In this document: positions 35,610 to 43,594 of the stretch, piece by piece | Layout of the letters: every line of letters starts with the position of its first letter | Numbering within the stretch: the first letter of the stretch is position 1 | NCBI GenBank assembly: GCA_947488345.1 | Contig: CANKZQ010000002.1 | Location: forward strand, 650,374-714,373 | Length of the DNA: 64,000 bases | Reading direction: 5' to 3' | DNA from: an uncultured Flavobacteriaceae bacterium | GTDB lineage: Bacteria; Bacteroidota; Bacteroidia; Flavobacteriales; Flavobacteriaceae | The notes under the pieces: generated by a model | What the model was told of the DNA's origin: nothing | The model's database searches: none | What the model saw: only the letters and a program-made list of their open reading frames with translations | Made by a program: the position numbers and the translations under genes

Positions 35610-37328
35610 TTAAATATTTTGTTTTTTTAACTGATCAACAATATAATCACAGGTTCTCCATGATAAGGCTAAGATGGTCCATGTAGGATTCTTATCTGCT
35701 TGCGAAACGAAAGGACCACCATCTACGATAAATACATTATCTGCATCATGCAGTTGCTGATGGCTATTACAAACTGAAGTTTTAGGATCATCACCCATAC
35801 GAGTCGTTCCTACTTCATGGATAATTCGACCAGGAGCCAATAGCCCATATTCTTCTTCTTTACTCGGTGTATCACCTAGTATCTGCGCATCCATGCCTTC
35901 AAAAATATTCTTGAAGGTTTGCTGCATATGTTTCGTTTGTTGAATCTCATGATCAGACCAAGTATAATTAAAACGCAAAACTGGTATACCCCATTCGTCA
36001 ACAACATCGGGATCTATCTCACAGTAATTATCTTCTCTTGCAATACATTCTCCTCTTCCCGATATTCCTACAAAAGCTCCATAAAACTTCTTCACTTCAT
36101 CTCGTAGTTTATTGCCATATCCTCCTACTTTGCCACCGATGAATTCATTCATAAAATTCACATTAAAGCCAAAACCATAAGATGGCATGCCCATACCTCC
36201 CCATACTTCGAGATGATAACCTCTAGGAAAGTTTAGCTTACTATGATCTCCCCACCAGGGTGAATAGACATGTAACCCACCAACACCGTCTTCATTGTAT
36301 ATTTTTCTATTCATCAATTGAGGTACAAATGCCATACGGCTTGTTCCGGTAGAATCATGTAAGTATTTTCCAACGACACCGCTGCTATTTCCTAATCCAT
36401 CAGGATGGACCTTACTTTTAGAATTCAATAATATCCTTGCCGAACTACAAGCTGAGGCCGCTAGCACAACTACTTTCGCATTGAGCTGATATTCTTTTCT
36501 ATCTTTTTTATTGACATAAACCACTCCCGTGGCCTTACCACTATCATCTGTAAGCACTTCTCTCACCATCGCCTCTGTGAATAAGGTAATTTGTCCTCCA
36601 GCTTTTTGCGCTGGGAAAATAAGACAAGTACCTGATGAAAAATCTGCACTCACACTACATCCTCGACTACACTGGCTGCAATAAAAACAAACGCCTCTTT
36701 CTTCATTAATTGGTTGTGTCAAGATAGACAAGCGTGAAGGAATCACTGGTATATTTGCCTTTTTCGCTCCTTTTATATAGTACAATTCATGGAGTCGTGG
36801 CTTTGGAGCTGGTAAGAAGAATCCATCGGGCTCATTTTCTATCCCCTCTTTACTCCCAAAAACTCCAATAAGTTTATCTACTTTATCGTAATATGGTTTT
36901 ACATCGTCATATGATATCGGCCAATCTTCTCCTAACCCATCGGCACTTTTATGTTTAAAATCTCTTGGGCCAAAACGCAACGAGATACGCCCCCAATGAT
37001 TTGTTCTACCTCCTAGCATTCTCGAGCGAAACCAATCGAAACGGGTTCCTACCTTTCGTGTATATGGTTCTCCTTCTATCTCCCAACCTCCATATGCCGC
37101 ATCATAATCTCCAAATGCTCTATTCGTACCTGCCCCTCTTCTGGGTGACTCCCAAGGCCATTTTAATTGAGTTCGTTGCTTTTCATCTGCCGGATCAAAG
37201 AAAGGACCCGCCTCTACTACGGCAACGTTTAAACCAGCTTCAGACAGTATTTTTGTTGCCATTCCGCCACCAGCACCTGAACCAACGATAATAGCATCGA
37301 AAACTTCAGGAGATTCTTTTATTTGCAT
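35610..37328 (-). CDS. GMC family FAD-dependent dehydrogenase with a Cys4 cluster
   Basis: The 572-residue product has the FAD-binding G-S-G-A-G-G-G at 16-22, G-G-R-T-N-H-W-G at 106-113, and the C-terminal H-D-A-D-N-V-F-I-V-D-G-G and N-P-T-W-T-I-L-A-L-S segments. Cys214, Cys217, Cys220 and Cys224 form a C-x2-C-x2-C-x3-C cluster, reminiscent of the 3Fe-4S binding cysteines of bacterial FAD-glucose and fructose dehydrogenases. It probably oxidises a sugar or alcohol outside the cytoplasm together with the Tat-exported small subunit. No cytochrome subunit gene is adjacent. The substrate cannot be named from the sequence. Confidence 0.9.
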   Translation of the reverse strand: MQIKESPEVFDAIIVGSGAGGGMATKILSEAGLNVAVVEAGPFFDPADEKQRTQLKWPWESPRRGAGTNRAFGDYDAAYGGWEIEGEPYTRKVGTRFDWFRSRMLGGRTNHWGRISLRFGPRDFKHKSADGLGEDWPISYDDVKPYYDKVDKLIGVFGSKEGIENEPDGFFLPAPKPRLHELYYIKGAKKANIPVIPSRLSILTQPINEERGVCFYCSQCSRGCSVSADFSSGTCLIFPAQKAGGQITLFTEAMVREVLTDDSGKATGVVYVNKKDRKEYQLNAKVVVLAASACSSARILLNSKSKVHPDGLGNSSGVVGKYLHDSTGTSRMAFVPQLMNRKIYNEDGVGGLHVYSPWWGDHSKLNFPRGYHLEVWGGMGMPSYGFGFNVNFMNEFIGGKVGGYGNKLRDEVKKFYGAFVGISGRGECIAREDNYCEIDPDVVDEWGIPVLRFNYTWSDHEIQQTKHMQQTFKNIFEGMDAQILGDTPSKEEEYGLLAPGRIIHEVGTTRMGDDPKTSVCNSHQQLHDADNVFIVDGGPFVSQADKNPTWTILALSWRTCDYIVDQLKKQNI

Positions 37329-37418
37329 ATCTTAAAATTGAGTATTTGTTTTCACCCAAATATAGTAAATTATTTTACCAATAAATAGTATCTTGAGCCC
37401 GCCAAAAAGAGCTATTGT

Positions 37419-38594
37419 ATGAACTATATTTTATTTGACGGAACCGTTAGAAATAGTCTATTACCATTTACATATACCAGACCTGTTGCAGATATACGAA
37501 TAGGGATTCTCACCATTCGAGAAAAATGGGAAAAACACTTAGGTTTTACGACAACAACTTTAACGGAAGACTATTTAGAAGAAAAATATCCAATGGTAGA
37601 ATTGGAAGAAAATGTGATGATCAGTGGTGCTGTTTTACCTACTCCAGAGCTTGTTGGTCACATTAAAGCTTTAAAAGAAAATCAGGCGATTTTCAAAAAT
37701 GACGAGATGATTGCATTTTTTACCACAGATGCACAAGAAGAAGTTGATTTTGATACTTATGAAATTCTTCATCTTGAAAGCGATTTGTTACAATTGAAAC
37801 ATACATGGGATATATTTTCTTTAAACGATAAAGCCATTGAGGCAGATTTTGAATTATTGACCCAAGGACGCACTTCACAACCGATTCCAGATACGGTGAA
37901 CTGTATCAACAGAGAACAGATATTCTTTGAGGAAGGCGTTGATATTTCATTCGCAACATTAAATGCGAGTTCAGGTCCTATATATATTGGTAAGAATGCC
38001 ATTGTGATGGAAGGCTCTTTGGTTAGAGGTCCGTTTTCTTTAGGAGCCGATTCTGTGCTAAAAATGGGAGCTAAAATTTATGGCGCAACTACGATAGGCC
38101 CTATGAGTAAGGTGGGCGGTGAAGTTAATAATTCTGTCATTTTCGGATATTCAAGCAAAGGACATGAAGGTTATTTAGGCAACTCGGTTTTAGGAGAGTG
38201 GTGTAATTTAGGAGCAGACACTAACAATTCTAACTTAAAGAATAATTATGCCGAAGTAAAATTGTGGAGTTACGAAACCAATCGTTTCGCTAAAACAGGT
38301 CTGCAATTTTGTGGTTTAATGATGGGAGATCATTCTAAATCAGGGATCAATACCATGTTTAATACAGGCACCGTAGTAGGCGTTAGCGCGAATATTTTCG
38401 GAGGTAATTTTCCGAGAAACTTTATTCCGTCATTTTCATGGGGTGGATCAGCAGGTTTTACGGTATATAAAATGAATAAAGTAAATGAGGTTGCTCAGGC
38501 GGTACTAAAAAGGAAGCATCTTGAATATGACGAACAGGAACAAAAAATACTGGAACACGTATTCAAATTAACAGAGACTTATAGGAACTTTTAA
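37419..38594 (+). CDS. GlmU-like putative sugar nucleotidyltransferase with left-handed beta-helix
   Basis: The 391-residue product matches the Bacteroidota GlmU-family group: an N-terminal half starting N-Y-I-L-F-D-G with R-P-V-A-D-I-R-x-G-I and K-W/E-x-x-E-K segments, and a C-terminal hexapeptide-repeat half with I-G-x-x-A-x-V-x-x-G, G-G-E-V-N-N-S-V-I-F-G-Y-S-S-K-G-H-E-G-Y-L and N-T-G-T-V-V-G. The pyrophosphorylase active-site loop of classical GlmU is not evident in the N-terminal half, so the catalytic role is uncertain. Family members are often annotated as putative glucose-1-phosphate thymidylyltransferases. Divergent from the GMC gene and closed by a strong terminator. Confidence 0.85.
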   Translation: MNYILFDGTVRNSLLPFTYTRPVADIRIGILTIREKWEKHLGFTTTTLTEDYLEEKYPMVELEENVMISGAVLPTPELVGHIKALKENQAIFKNDEMIAFFTTDAQEEVDFDTYEILHLESDLLQLKHTWDIFSLNDKAIEADFELLTQGRTSQPIPDTVNCINREQIFFEEGVDISFATLNASSGPIYIGKNAIVMEGSLVRGPFSLGADSVLKMGAKIYGATTIGPMSKVGGEVNNSVIFGYSSKGHEGYLGNSVLGEWCNLGADTNNSNLKNNYAEVKLWSYETNRFAKTGLQFCGLMMGDHSKSGINTMFNTGTVVGVSANIFGGNFPRNFIPSFSWGGSAGFTVYKMNKVNEVAQAVLKRKHLEYDEQEQKILEHVFKLTETYRNF

Positions 38595-38598
38595 AAAG

Positions 38599-38630
38599 AA
38601 AAGGGCGATCAATATGTTGATCGCCCTTTT
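38599..38630. terminator. Bidirectional terminator
   Basis: A perfect 14-bp stem (38599-38612 with 38617-38630) around a 4-base loop, with A and T tracts included at the ends, between the convergent GlmU-like and acidic-repeat genes. Confidence 0.92.
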
Positions 38631-38649
38631 CTGTTACTCTAAAATCACA

Positions 38650-39345
38650 TTAAATGGAAGGAAATGTGATACAATTCAAATAATATATATTGCTTACAGC
38701 TACACTTGGTTCTTTTAACTCAAAGTCTTTTGGAAGATAGGCCATGGTATCAAATTCAAAAGGCTCGTCTTCTTCTTCAATATTAATCTCTACAATACTA
38801 TCGTATAAAGACCCATTGGCAGAAAAACCAACTGGTAAATAATCTGATGTATTGAAGCTAAAAGGTTCATCTTCATCAATGGCCGCTACCTCATAAAAGT
38901 TGTCAAAATTCATGGTTGCATTAAACCCTACCGGTAAATACGAATTACTATCAAAATCAAAAGCTTCATCTTCTTCAATTGTTGCCATTTCATAGTCAGT
39001 ATTGTATGTAATAGAAGCATTAAAACCAACTGGTAAATAGGCGAAGGTATCAAAATCGAAAGCTTCATCTGCTTCTTCGCTAGCCGTTTCAAACATTTCG
39101 AATAATCCATCAAAAGCATTGAAATTTGAAGGTAAATACTTTGAAATATCGAAATCAAAAGCTTCATCAGTTTCTTCTACCTCAATTTCTTCAATATTGT
39201 TGTTAAATAAGATGCTAGAAACAAAACTAGTTGCTTTTATAAAGGCATTTGTCCTAGTTTGGGAGTCATTAATTTGGTAATCTGTTGCTTGTGCCGTTGT
39301 ACTGAATCCGATCAATAAACAAAGGCTGTAAAATAAGTTTTTCAT
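38650..39345 (-). CDS. Secreted acidic repeat protein A (five F-D-F / Y-L-P repeats)
   Basis: The 231-residue product has a signal peptide (residues 1-20, ending A-Q-A) and is very acidic. Five copies of a motif recur every 33-42 residues: E-E-x-D-E-[AP]-F-[DSE]-F-[DN]-x3-Y-L-P-x-[GDN]-F-[NSE]. Between copies lie variable linkers rich in polar residues. Two smaller proteins with three copies each are encoded just upstream, so this is a local family. No known domain, enzyme motif, lipobox or T9SS signal is seen. The aromatic-acidic motif could bind cations or another protein. An ECF-type promoter signature lies about 60 bases upstream. Confidence 0.75.
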   Translation of the reverse strand: MKNLFYSLCLLIGFSTTAQATDYQINDSQTRTNAFIKATSFVSSILFNNNIEEIEVEETDEAFDFDISKYLPSNFNAFDGLFEMFETASEEADEAFDFDTFAYLPVGFNASITYNTDYEMATIEEDEAFDFDSNSYLPVGFNATMNFDNFYEVAAIDEDEPFSFNTSDYLPVGFSANGSLYDSIVEINIEEEDEPFEFDTMAYLPKDFELKEPSVAVSNIYYLNCITFPSI

Positions 39346-39402
39346 TTGTGGTATGCTTTTTGAATATATTAGTTTATATAAGTTTTTTAGTCTTTCTTAT
39401 AG

Positions 39403-39428
39403 AACGCTTTTGGTAAGTAATCGTTACA
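39403..39428 (-). promoter_or_regulatory. ECF-type promoter signature of acidic repeat gene A
   Basis: On the minus strand TGTAAC (39428-39423), 16 bases, then CGTTCT starting at 39406. Predicted transcript start near 39396, leader about 50 bases. Confidence 0.6.
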
Positions 39429-39502
39429 GTATTTTTAATTAGTTGTGAATACTTTAACAGTTGTTTGAGTCTTTCGTTAAAATTGTGTGAACAGGTGTTT
39501 TA

Positions 39503-39536
39503 ATAAAACACCCCCGGTGACACCAAGGGTGTGTTA
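39503..39536 (-). terminator. Terminator of acidic repeat gene B
   Basis: An ACACCC/GGGTGT-based hairpin directly after the stop of the gene at 39542, followed on the minus strand by a short U-rich stretch (GTTTTATT). Confidence 0.6.
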
Positions 39537-39541
39537 AATTT

Positions 39542-40000
39542 TTAGATTTCAGTAGTTACAATTATTGATTTCGTAGCGTTGAAATCTTTTGGTAAATATA
39601 ATTGAGTGTCAAAATCAAAAGCCTCATCTTCCTCTTCTATCACGATTTCTACGATTGTATCTAATACGTTCATGTGTGAGTTAAAACCCACTGGTAAATA
39701 TGTCTTTGAATTAAATTCAAACGGTGCATCTTCTTCTTCTAAGATTACTTCGTATTCTAATCCGTATTTTTCTTCAAAAGATATATATGGATCGAATCCT
39801 ATTGGCAAATATGCCGCTGTATCAAAATCAAAGGCTTCATCTGCTTCTTCCGCTACTACTGCGAATTCGATGGCTGGCATTTTTAATTCTTTAATAGTCA
39901 TGGTATCATTTATGCTATCGAATGTGTTCGCTGGTAATTGAGCTGCTGTAGCTGTCATTAAACTGATGACTAACAAACATGGGAATAATAAATTTTTCAT
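39542..40000 (-). CDS. Secreted acidic repeat protein B (three repeats)
   Basis: The 152-residue product has a signal peptide (M-K-N-L-L then a hydrophobic run to about residue 20, A-T-A-A-Q) and three copies of the [DE]-E-[AD]-[AP]-F-[DE]-F-[DN]-x3-Y-L-P-x-[GD]-F motif, near residues 55, 92 and 128. It is about 75-80 percent identical by eye to protein C encoded next to it, and the upstream DNA of the two genes is also alike, so they arose by tandem duplication. No known family, lipobox or cysteine was found in the mature part. A secreted or periplasmic location is inferred. Confidence 0.75.
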   Translation of the reverse strand: MKNLLFPCLLVISLMTATAAQLPANTFDSINDTMTIKELKMPAIEFAVVAEEADEAFDFDTAAYLPIGFDPYISFEEKYGLEYEVILEEEDAPFEFNSKTYLPVGFNSHMNVLDTIVEIVIEEEDEAFDFDTQLYLPKDFNATKSIIVTTEI

Positions 40001-40083
40001 TGTGTTGAGATTTTTTAGTTGTTTTCTGTTGTTTTAGTTTTTTTTCAAAAGGTACTATGTTAAACAAAGTACTTTACAGATAA

Positions 40084-40109
40084 GACGATACTTCTTTTTA
40101 TTTGTTACA
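40084..40109 (-). promoter_or_regulatory. ECF-type promoter signature of acidic repeat gene B
   Basis: Minus strand TGTAAC (40109-40104), 16 bases, CGTCTT starting at 40087. The sequence around it is conserved in the matching position before gene C. Leader about 75 bases. Confidence 0.65.
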
Positions 40110-40299
40110 CATTCTTTAAAATATTTTTTAAAAATGTTCTGTATCGCTTGTTATTGCTGACATACAAATATTTCTAAAATTTCGAATAAAAAAGAAATCA
40201 GTCTTACTGAACTGTTAATTTTTAGGTATAAACCGTAATATATATGACTTAAACTATAAAAACGATGGTTGATTTATATACGAAATCAACTACTCATAT

Positions 40300-40327
40300 A
40301 AAAAAAGAGCAGTAAAACTGCTCTTTA
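40300..40327 (-). terminator. Terminator of acidic repeat gene C
   Basis: Stem AAAGAGCAGT/ACTGCTCTTT with an AAA loop; on the minus strand it is followed by a run of U (complement of A at 40300-40306). Confidence 0.85.
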
Positions 40328-40376
40328 ATTAGGGTAAGGTTTTGGTTGGTGAGAACAACTGTTCTTCAAGGATAGT

Positions 40377-40838
40377 CTATTGAATTTCAGTTGTAGCTGT
40401 TACTGTTTTGGTAGCTTTGAAGCCCTTTGGTAAATACATTCTTGTATCGAAATCAAATGCTTCATCTTCCTCTTCTACAGTAATTTCAACGATTGAATCT
40501 AATAAGGTCTTACTTAAGCCAAAACCTACGGGTAAATATGCTTTTGTATTAAATTCGAATGGAGCATCTTCCTCTTCCATGATCACTTCATATTCTATTC
40601 CGTATTTTTCTTCAAAAGATACATATGGATCAAATCCTATTGGCAAGTATGCTGCTGTATCGAAATCGAAAGCTTCATCTGCTTCTTCAGCTACTACTGT
40701 AAATTCGATCGTTGGCATTTCTAGCTCTTTTTTTATGATAGTATCATTGATACTATGTAAAATACTTGTTGGTAATTGGGCTGCTGTAGCGGTCATTAAA
40801 CTGATGACTAACATACATGGGATTAAAAATTTTTTCAT
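40377..40838 (-). CDS. Secreted acidic repeat protein C (three repeats)
   Basis: The 153-residue product is the close paralogue of protein B: same leader (M-T-A-T-A-A-Q-L-P), same E-E-K-Y-G-[IL]-E-Y-E-V-I segment between repeats 1 and 2, and three acidic F-x-F / Y-L-P motifs. Differences from B are mostly conservative, which suggests selection on the protein rather than decay. Each of genes A, B and C has its own promoter signature; clear hairpin terminators follow B and C. The whole set lies directly downstream of the ECF sigma operon on the same strand. Confidence 0.75.
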   Translation of the reverse strand: MKKFLIPCMLVISLMTATAAQLPTSILHSINDTIIKKELEMPTIEFTVVAEEADEAFDFDTAAYLPIGFDPYVSFEEKYGIEYEVIMEEEDAPFEFNTKAYLPVGFGLSKTLLDSIVEITVEEEDEAFDFDTRMYLPKGFKATKTVTATTEIQ

Positions 40839-40919
40839 TGTTATAAGATTTTTTTAGTTGTTTTCTGTTGTTTTAGTTTTTCTAAAGGTACTATGTTAAA
40901 CAAAGTACTTTACAAATAA

Positions 40920-40945
40920 GACGACACTTCTTTTTATTTGTTACA
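40920..40945 (-). promoter_or_regulatory. ECF-type promoter signature of acidic repeat gene C
   Basis: Minus strand TGTAAC (40945-40940), 16 bases, CGTCTT starting at 40923. Leader about 75 bases. Confidence 0.65.
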
Positions 40946-41092
40946 CTTTAGTTCAATTATTTTCTAAAGTGCTCTGTATCAATTATTTTTATTGACATAC
41001 AAATATTTCTAAAATTTCAAATGAAAAAGAAATGAACCTAACTGAACTGTTGTTTTTTGGGTATAAACTGTTCATAAGTGATTACTAAAGTG

Positions 41093-41119
41093 AAAAAAAA
41101 GGGTCACTTAAAAATGACC
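41093..41119 (-). terminator. Second terminator after the head-GIN gene
   Basis: Stem GGTCA/TGACC (41102-41106, 41115-41119) followed on the minus strand by eight U (41100-41093). It backs up the hairpin at 41134-41164. Confidence 0.7.
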
Positions 41120-41133
41120 AAATAACAATTGCG

Positions 41134-41164
41134 CATAAAAAAAAAGAGCAGTTTTCACTGCCCT
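41134..41164 (-). terminator. Terminator of the sigma-factor operon
   Basis: Minus strand: GGGCAGT, GAAA loop, ACTGCTC, then a run of nine U. It lies about 27 bases after the head-GIN stop. Confidence 0.85.
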
Positions 41165-41190
41165 CCTATTAATGGTTGTCGGATTGTAAT

Positions 41191-41916
41191 TTATCGTGAA
41201 CTCACGTTTCCTGAACCGCTCACCTTCACGTCTTGTTTTTTAGGGTTTCCTTTATAGTAAACATCTCCCGATCCTGAAACCTTCGCTATTAAATTATCTT
41301 TTACGCTAATTCTAATCGTACCAGAACCAGCAATCTTCACATCTGCATCATTAGACTGTAATTCATAAGCCTTGATATCTCCTGAGCCTGAAATTGCACA
41401 TTTAAAAGTGTCCGCGTTTCCTGTCAAAGAAATATCACCAGAACCAGCTATTGACGATGATACATTACTCGCATCAACTGCTAACTTAATATCGCCAGAT
41501 CCGGCCAGGGCAGTTTTAAAATTGTTTGATTTGATAACATCAGACGAATACACATCACCCGACCCAGCTAAGGATACAGCATCAATATCTTTAAACGGAA
41601 CCGTTACCAGTATTTTACTTCTATGAGATACATTAGCACCTTTTTTCCATTTGATTTTTAGTTTACCATTATTTACTTCGGTGATTAAATATTCCTCCAA
41701 ATTTTCATCTACAGTTACTTTAATACTTCCTTCGTTACCTGCATATAATTGTACATCGAATGATCCACCAACAGATACCTTGTCATATTCACCGACGGAT
41801 CTTGTTTTGGTAACCATATCTCCATTTCCTCGTACTCTTTTGTACCATTGTGCGTGCAAGCTTGAGCTAAACGCCAATAATATGGCAATTGCTACTATTT
41901 TCTTTAAAAAGTTCAT
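41191..41916 (-). CDS. Head-GIN domain protein (DUF2807), exported
   Basis: The 241-residue product has a signal peptide (residues 1-22, H-A-Q) and the head-GIN pattern: R-x-V-x-x-Y-D-K-V-S-V-G-G-S-F-D-V-Q-L, then reiterated [AS]-G-S-G-[DT]-[IV] turns every 15-20 residues to the C-terminus, which ends S-G-S-G-N-V-S-S-R. The repeats should form a beta-solenoid-like stack. The family is widespread in Bacteroidota next to ECF sigma genes and is believed to be envelope-associated; biochemical function is unknown. It is the last gene of the sigma/anti-sigma operon, 27 bases after the DUF4097 gene. Confidence 0.9.
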   Translation of the reverse strand: MNFLKKIVAIAILLAFSSSLHAQWYKRVRGNGDMVTKTRSVGEYDKVSVGGSFDVQLYAGNEGSIKVTVDENLEEYLITEVNNGKLKIKWKKGANVSHRSKILVTVPFKDIDAVSLAGSGDVYSSDVIKSNNFKTALAGSGDIKLAVDASNVSSSIAGSGDISLTGNADTFKCAISGSGDIKAYELQSNDADVKIAGSGTIRISVKDNLIAKVSGSGDVYYKGNPKKQDVKVSGSGNVSSR

Positions 41917-41943
41917 AATATTAAATTTTTAGTTTGTTAGTTA

Positions 41944-43029
41944 TTATTCATAGAATGTGACACTTCCATATTCTGAGTCTATGGTAATGTTAGACTTTGT
42001 GCTTCCATTCTTATAGGTTCCTTGATAATATTTTGAAGATGATTTCACGATTCTTTTGGTAAAATCATATCCTGAATCACCTCTTTTAAAGCTTCCATAG
42101 CCCAATTTCAATTCAAAATTAAAGGGTGCATCTGGGGTGCCAATTTTAATACCACAGTACTCTCCATTAATAGATACAGAATCAAAACCTTCTTTTAAAT
42201 CTTCGATTCGAATAGATCCATAATCGGAAGTAATGGCAATTTTTTTAGAAATTTTTCCTAATCTAGTTGTTAAATAGTCACCATCTCCTACTACACTTCT
42301 TGCACTATTCGCTTTTAGACTACCATAATCGCAATTATAACTCAAGTCATTCAATTTCTCAAAAACTGAGGTCGAATAATCAGCGTTCAATCGAACATCA
42401 CCCGCGTCCTCAACGGTAAACTTAGAGTAATCGGCATTTATAGAACCACCATTCATTTTACCGATAGTCGATGAACTGCAATAATCTAAATTAATTTTGT
42501 TGCGTGTACTGTATAAATCACCTATAATGATCTTTCCATAATCACAATTAATTGAAGCCTCTCCTTTTAATTCATTCAAATAAATATTACCATAATCATT
42601 ATTCAACTGGGCGTCATTTGTAATTGGTACTTTTACTTTATAGTTTATCTGATAGTGTACATTACTCTTTTTTCCCCACCATGATGACCAATTAGATGAG
42701 TTTTTACCAATAACAGTTTTCGCATATACCTCATTGCTGTTGGCATCAAATCTAACGTCAATCATACTCAAGCGCTTGATCACTTTCTCTTCGTTGTTTC
42801 CGCTTACTGTAATCTTCACTTCAATCACGACTTGGTTTTTATCCCAAGAAGTTACATCTACATTACCATAGCGATTGTCTATTCTCAATAGAGCATCACT
42901 ATTTACCGAATATTCCTTCTTAATCGATTTCGATTTTTCGTATTTACCTTTTCCTTTGTCGGTAGCAAAGCCTATTGCCGGTATCATCAGCAAAATGAAA
43001 AGTACTTTATGTAAGTAATTATGTTTCAT
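41944..43029 (-). CDS. DUF4097-like exported beta-strand repeat protein
   Basis: The 361-residue product has a signal peptide (residues 1-22) and a basic start, then I-D-N-R-Y-G-N-V-D-V-T-S-W-D, the typical opening of DUF4097 proteins. The body repeats Y-[GS]-x-[IVF] turns (N-N-D-Y-G-N-I, N-C-D-Y-G-K-I, N-A-D-Y-S-K-F, T-S-D-Y-G-S-I) about every 20 residues, predicting a parallel beta-helix. Family members are envelope proteins of unknown function that often accompany sigma/anti-sigma pairs, as here. It starts 25 bases after the anti-sigma gene. Confidence 0.85.
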   Translation of the reverse strand: MKHNYLHKVLFILLMIPAIGFATDKGKGKYEKSKSIKKEYSVNSDALLRIDNRYGNVDVTSWDKNQVVIEVKITVSGNNEEKVIKRLSMIDVRFDANSNEVYAKTVIGKNSSNWSSWWGKKSNVHYQINYKVKVPITNDAQLNNDYGNIYLNELKGEASINCDYGKIIIGDLYSTRNKINLDYCSSSTIGKMNGGSINADYSKFTVEDAGDVRLNADYSTSVFEKLNDLSYNCDYGSLKANSARSVVGDGDYLTTRLGKISKKIAITSDYGSIRIEDLKEGFDSVSINGEYCGIKIGTPDAPFNFELKLGYGSFKRGDSGYDFTKRIVKSSSKYYQGTYKNGSTKSNITIDSEYGSVTFYE

Positions 43030-43054
43030 AATAATATGGTTAAGTTGTGTTCTT

Positions 43055-43594
43055 TTACGCAGCGTTTAATTCGCTATTTATAATTTTAATTTCTTCTAAT
43101 TGTTCTAATAAGTGTCCTAATACTTCTATGCGTTGTTGAAAGTTTGCAATCATGGCATAGATGATTCGTTTATCTTCACTAGTATCTTCTAATTCAATGG
43201 TTAATTCTTGATATTTTGTCTCAAGTACTTTCAACTGTGCGAAAGCATCATCAATAATTTCGGCGTTGGTCTCATCACGTTGCACATTAATTTTTTCAAC
43301 TTCCTTTTGGATACTTGCCATAAAAAAGGATTGTGTTTCTTCCATTTCTGGAGATATCTCGGCTAATTCCATTCCAGATGTGGCTGAATAGCTCCCGAAC
43401 CAGAATCCTACCAATAATAAAATCGACGCGGCTACGCTTAACCATTTCCAGGTATTCGGATTCCATGTAATGGTACTTTTCTCTTCTTTTTTTCTAAGTC
43501 TAGATTCAAAACGATCAAAGTGCCCAATAGTTGGTTCTGCTATATCGAACTGATCTGTTAATTCTTTAAATCTATTTTCTAAATTATCCTTCAT
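43055..43594 (-). CDS. Membrane anti-sigma-like regulator
   Basis: The 179-residue product has a cytoplasmic N-terminal 47 residues with H-F-D-R-F-E-S-R-L, a segment common in Bacteroidota anti-sigma proteins, one membrane helix (about residues 50-67), and a periplasmic C-terminal half that is a long predicted coiled coil. It lacks the H-x3-C-x2-C zinc motif of ZAS-type anti-sigmas. The start overlaps the sigma gene by 11 bases, which supports an anti-sigma role by position. The coiled coil could sense the envelope or a partner; this is inference. Confidence 0.75.
   Translation of the reverse strand: MKDNLENRFKELTDQFDIAEPTIGHFDRFESRLRKKEEKSTITWNPNTWKWLSVAASILLLVGFWFGSYSATSGMELAEISPEMEETQSFFMASIQKEVEKINVQRDETNAEIIDDAFAQLKVLETKYQELTIELEDTSEDKRIIYAMIANFQQRIEVLGHLLEQLEEIKIINSELNAA

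Noticed and set aside
39606..40857. Antisense frames opposite acidic proteins B and C
   Set aside because: They mirror the acidic repeats (Ser/Lys-rich, low complexity) and lack signals of their own.
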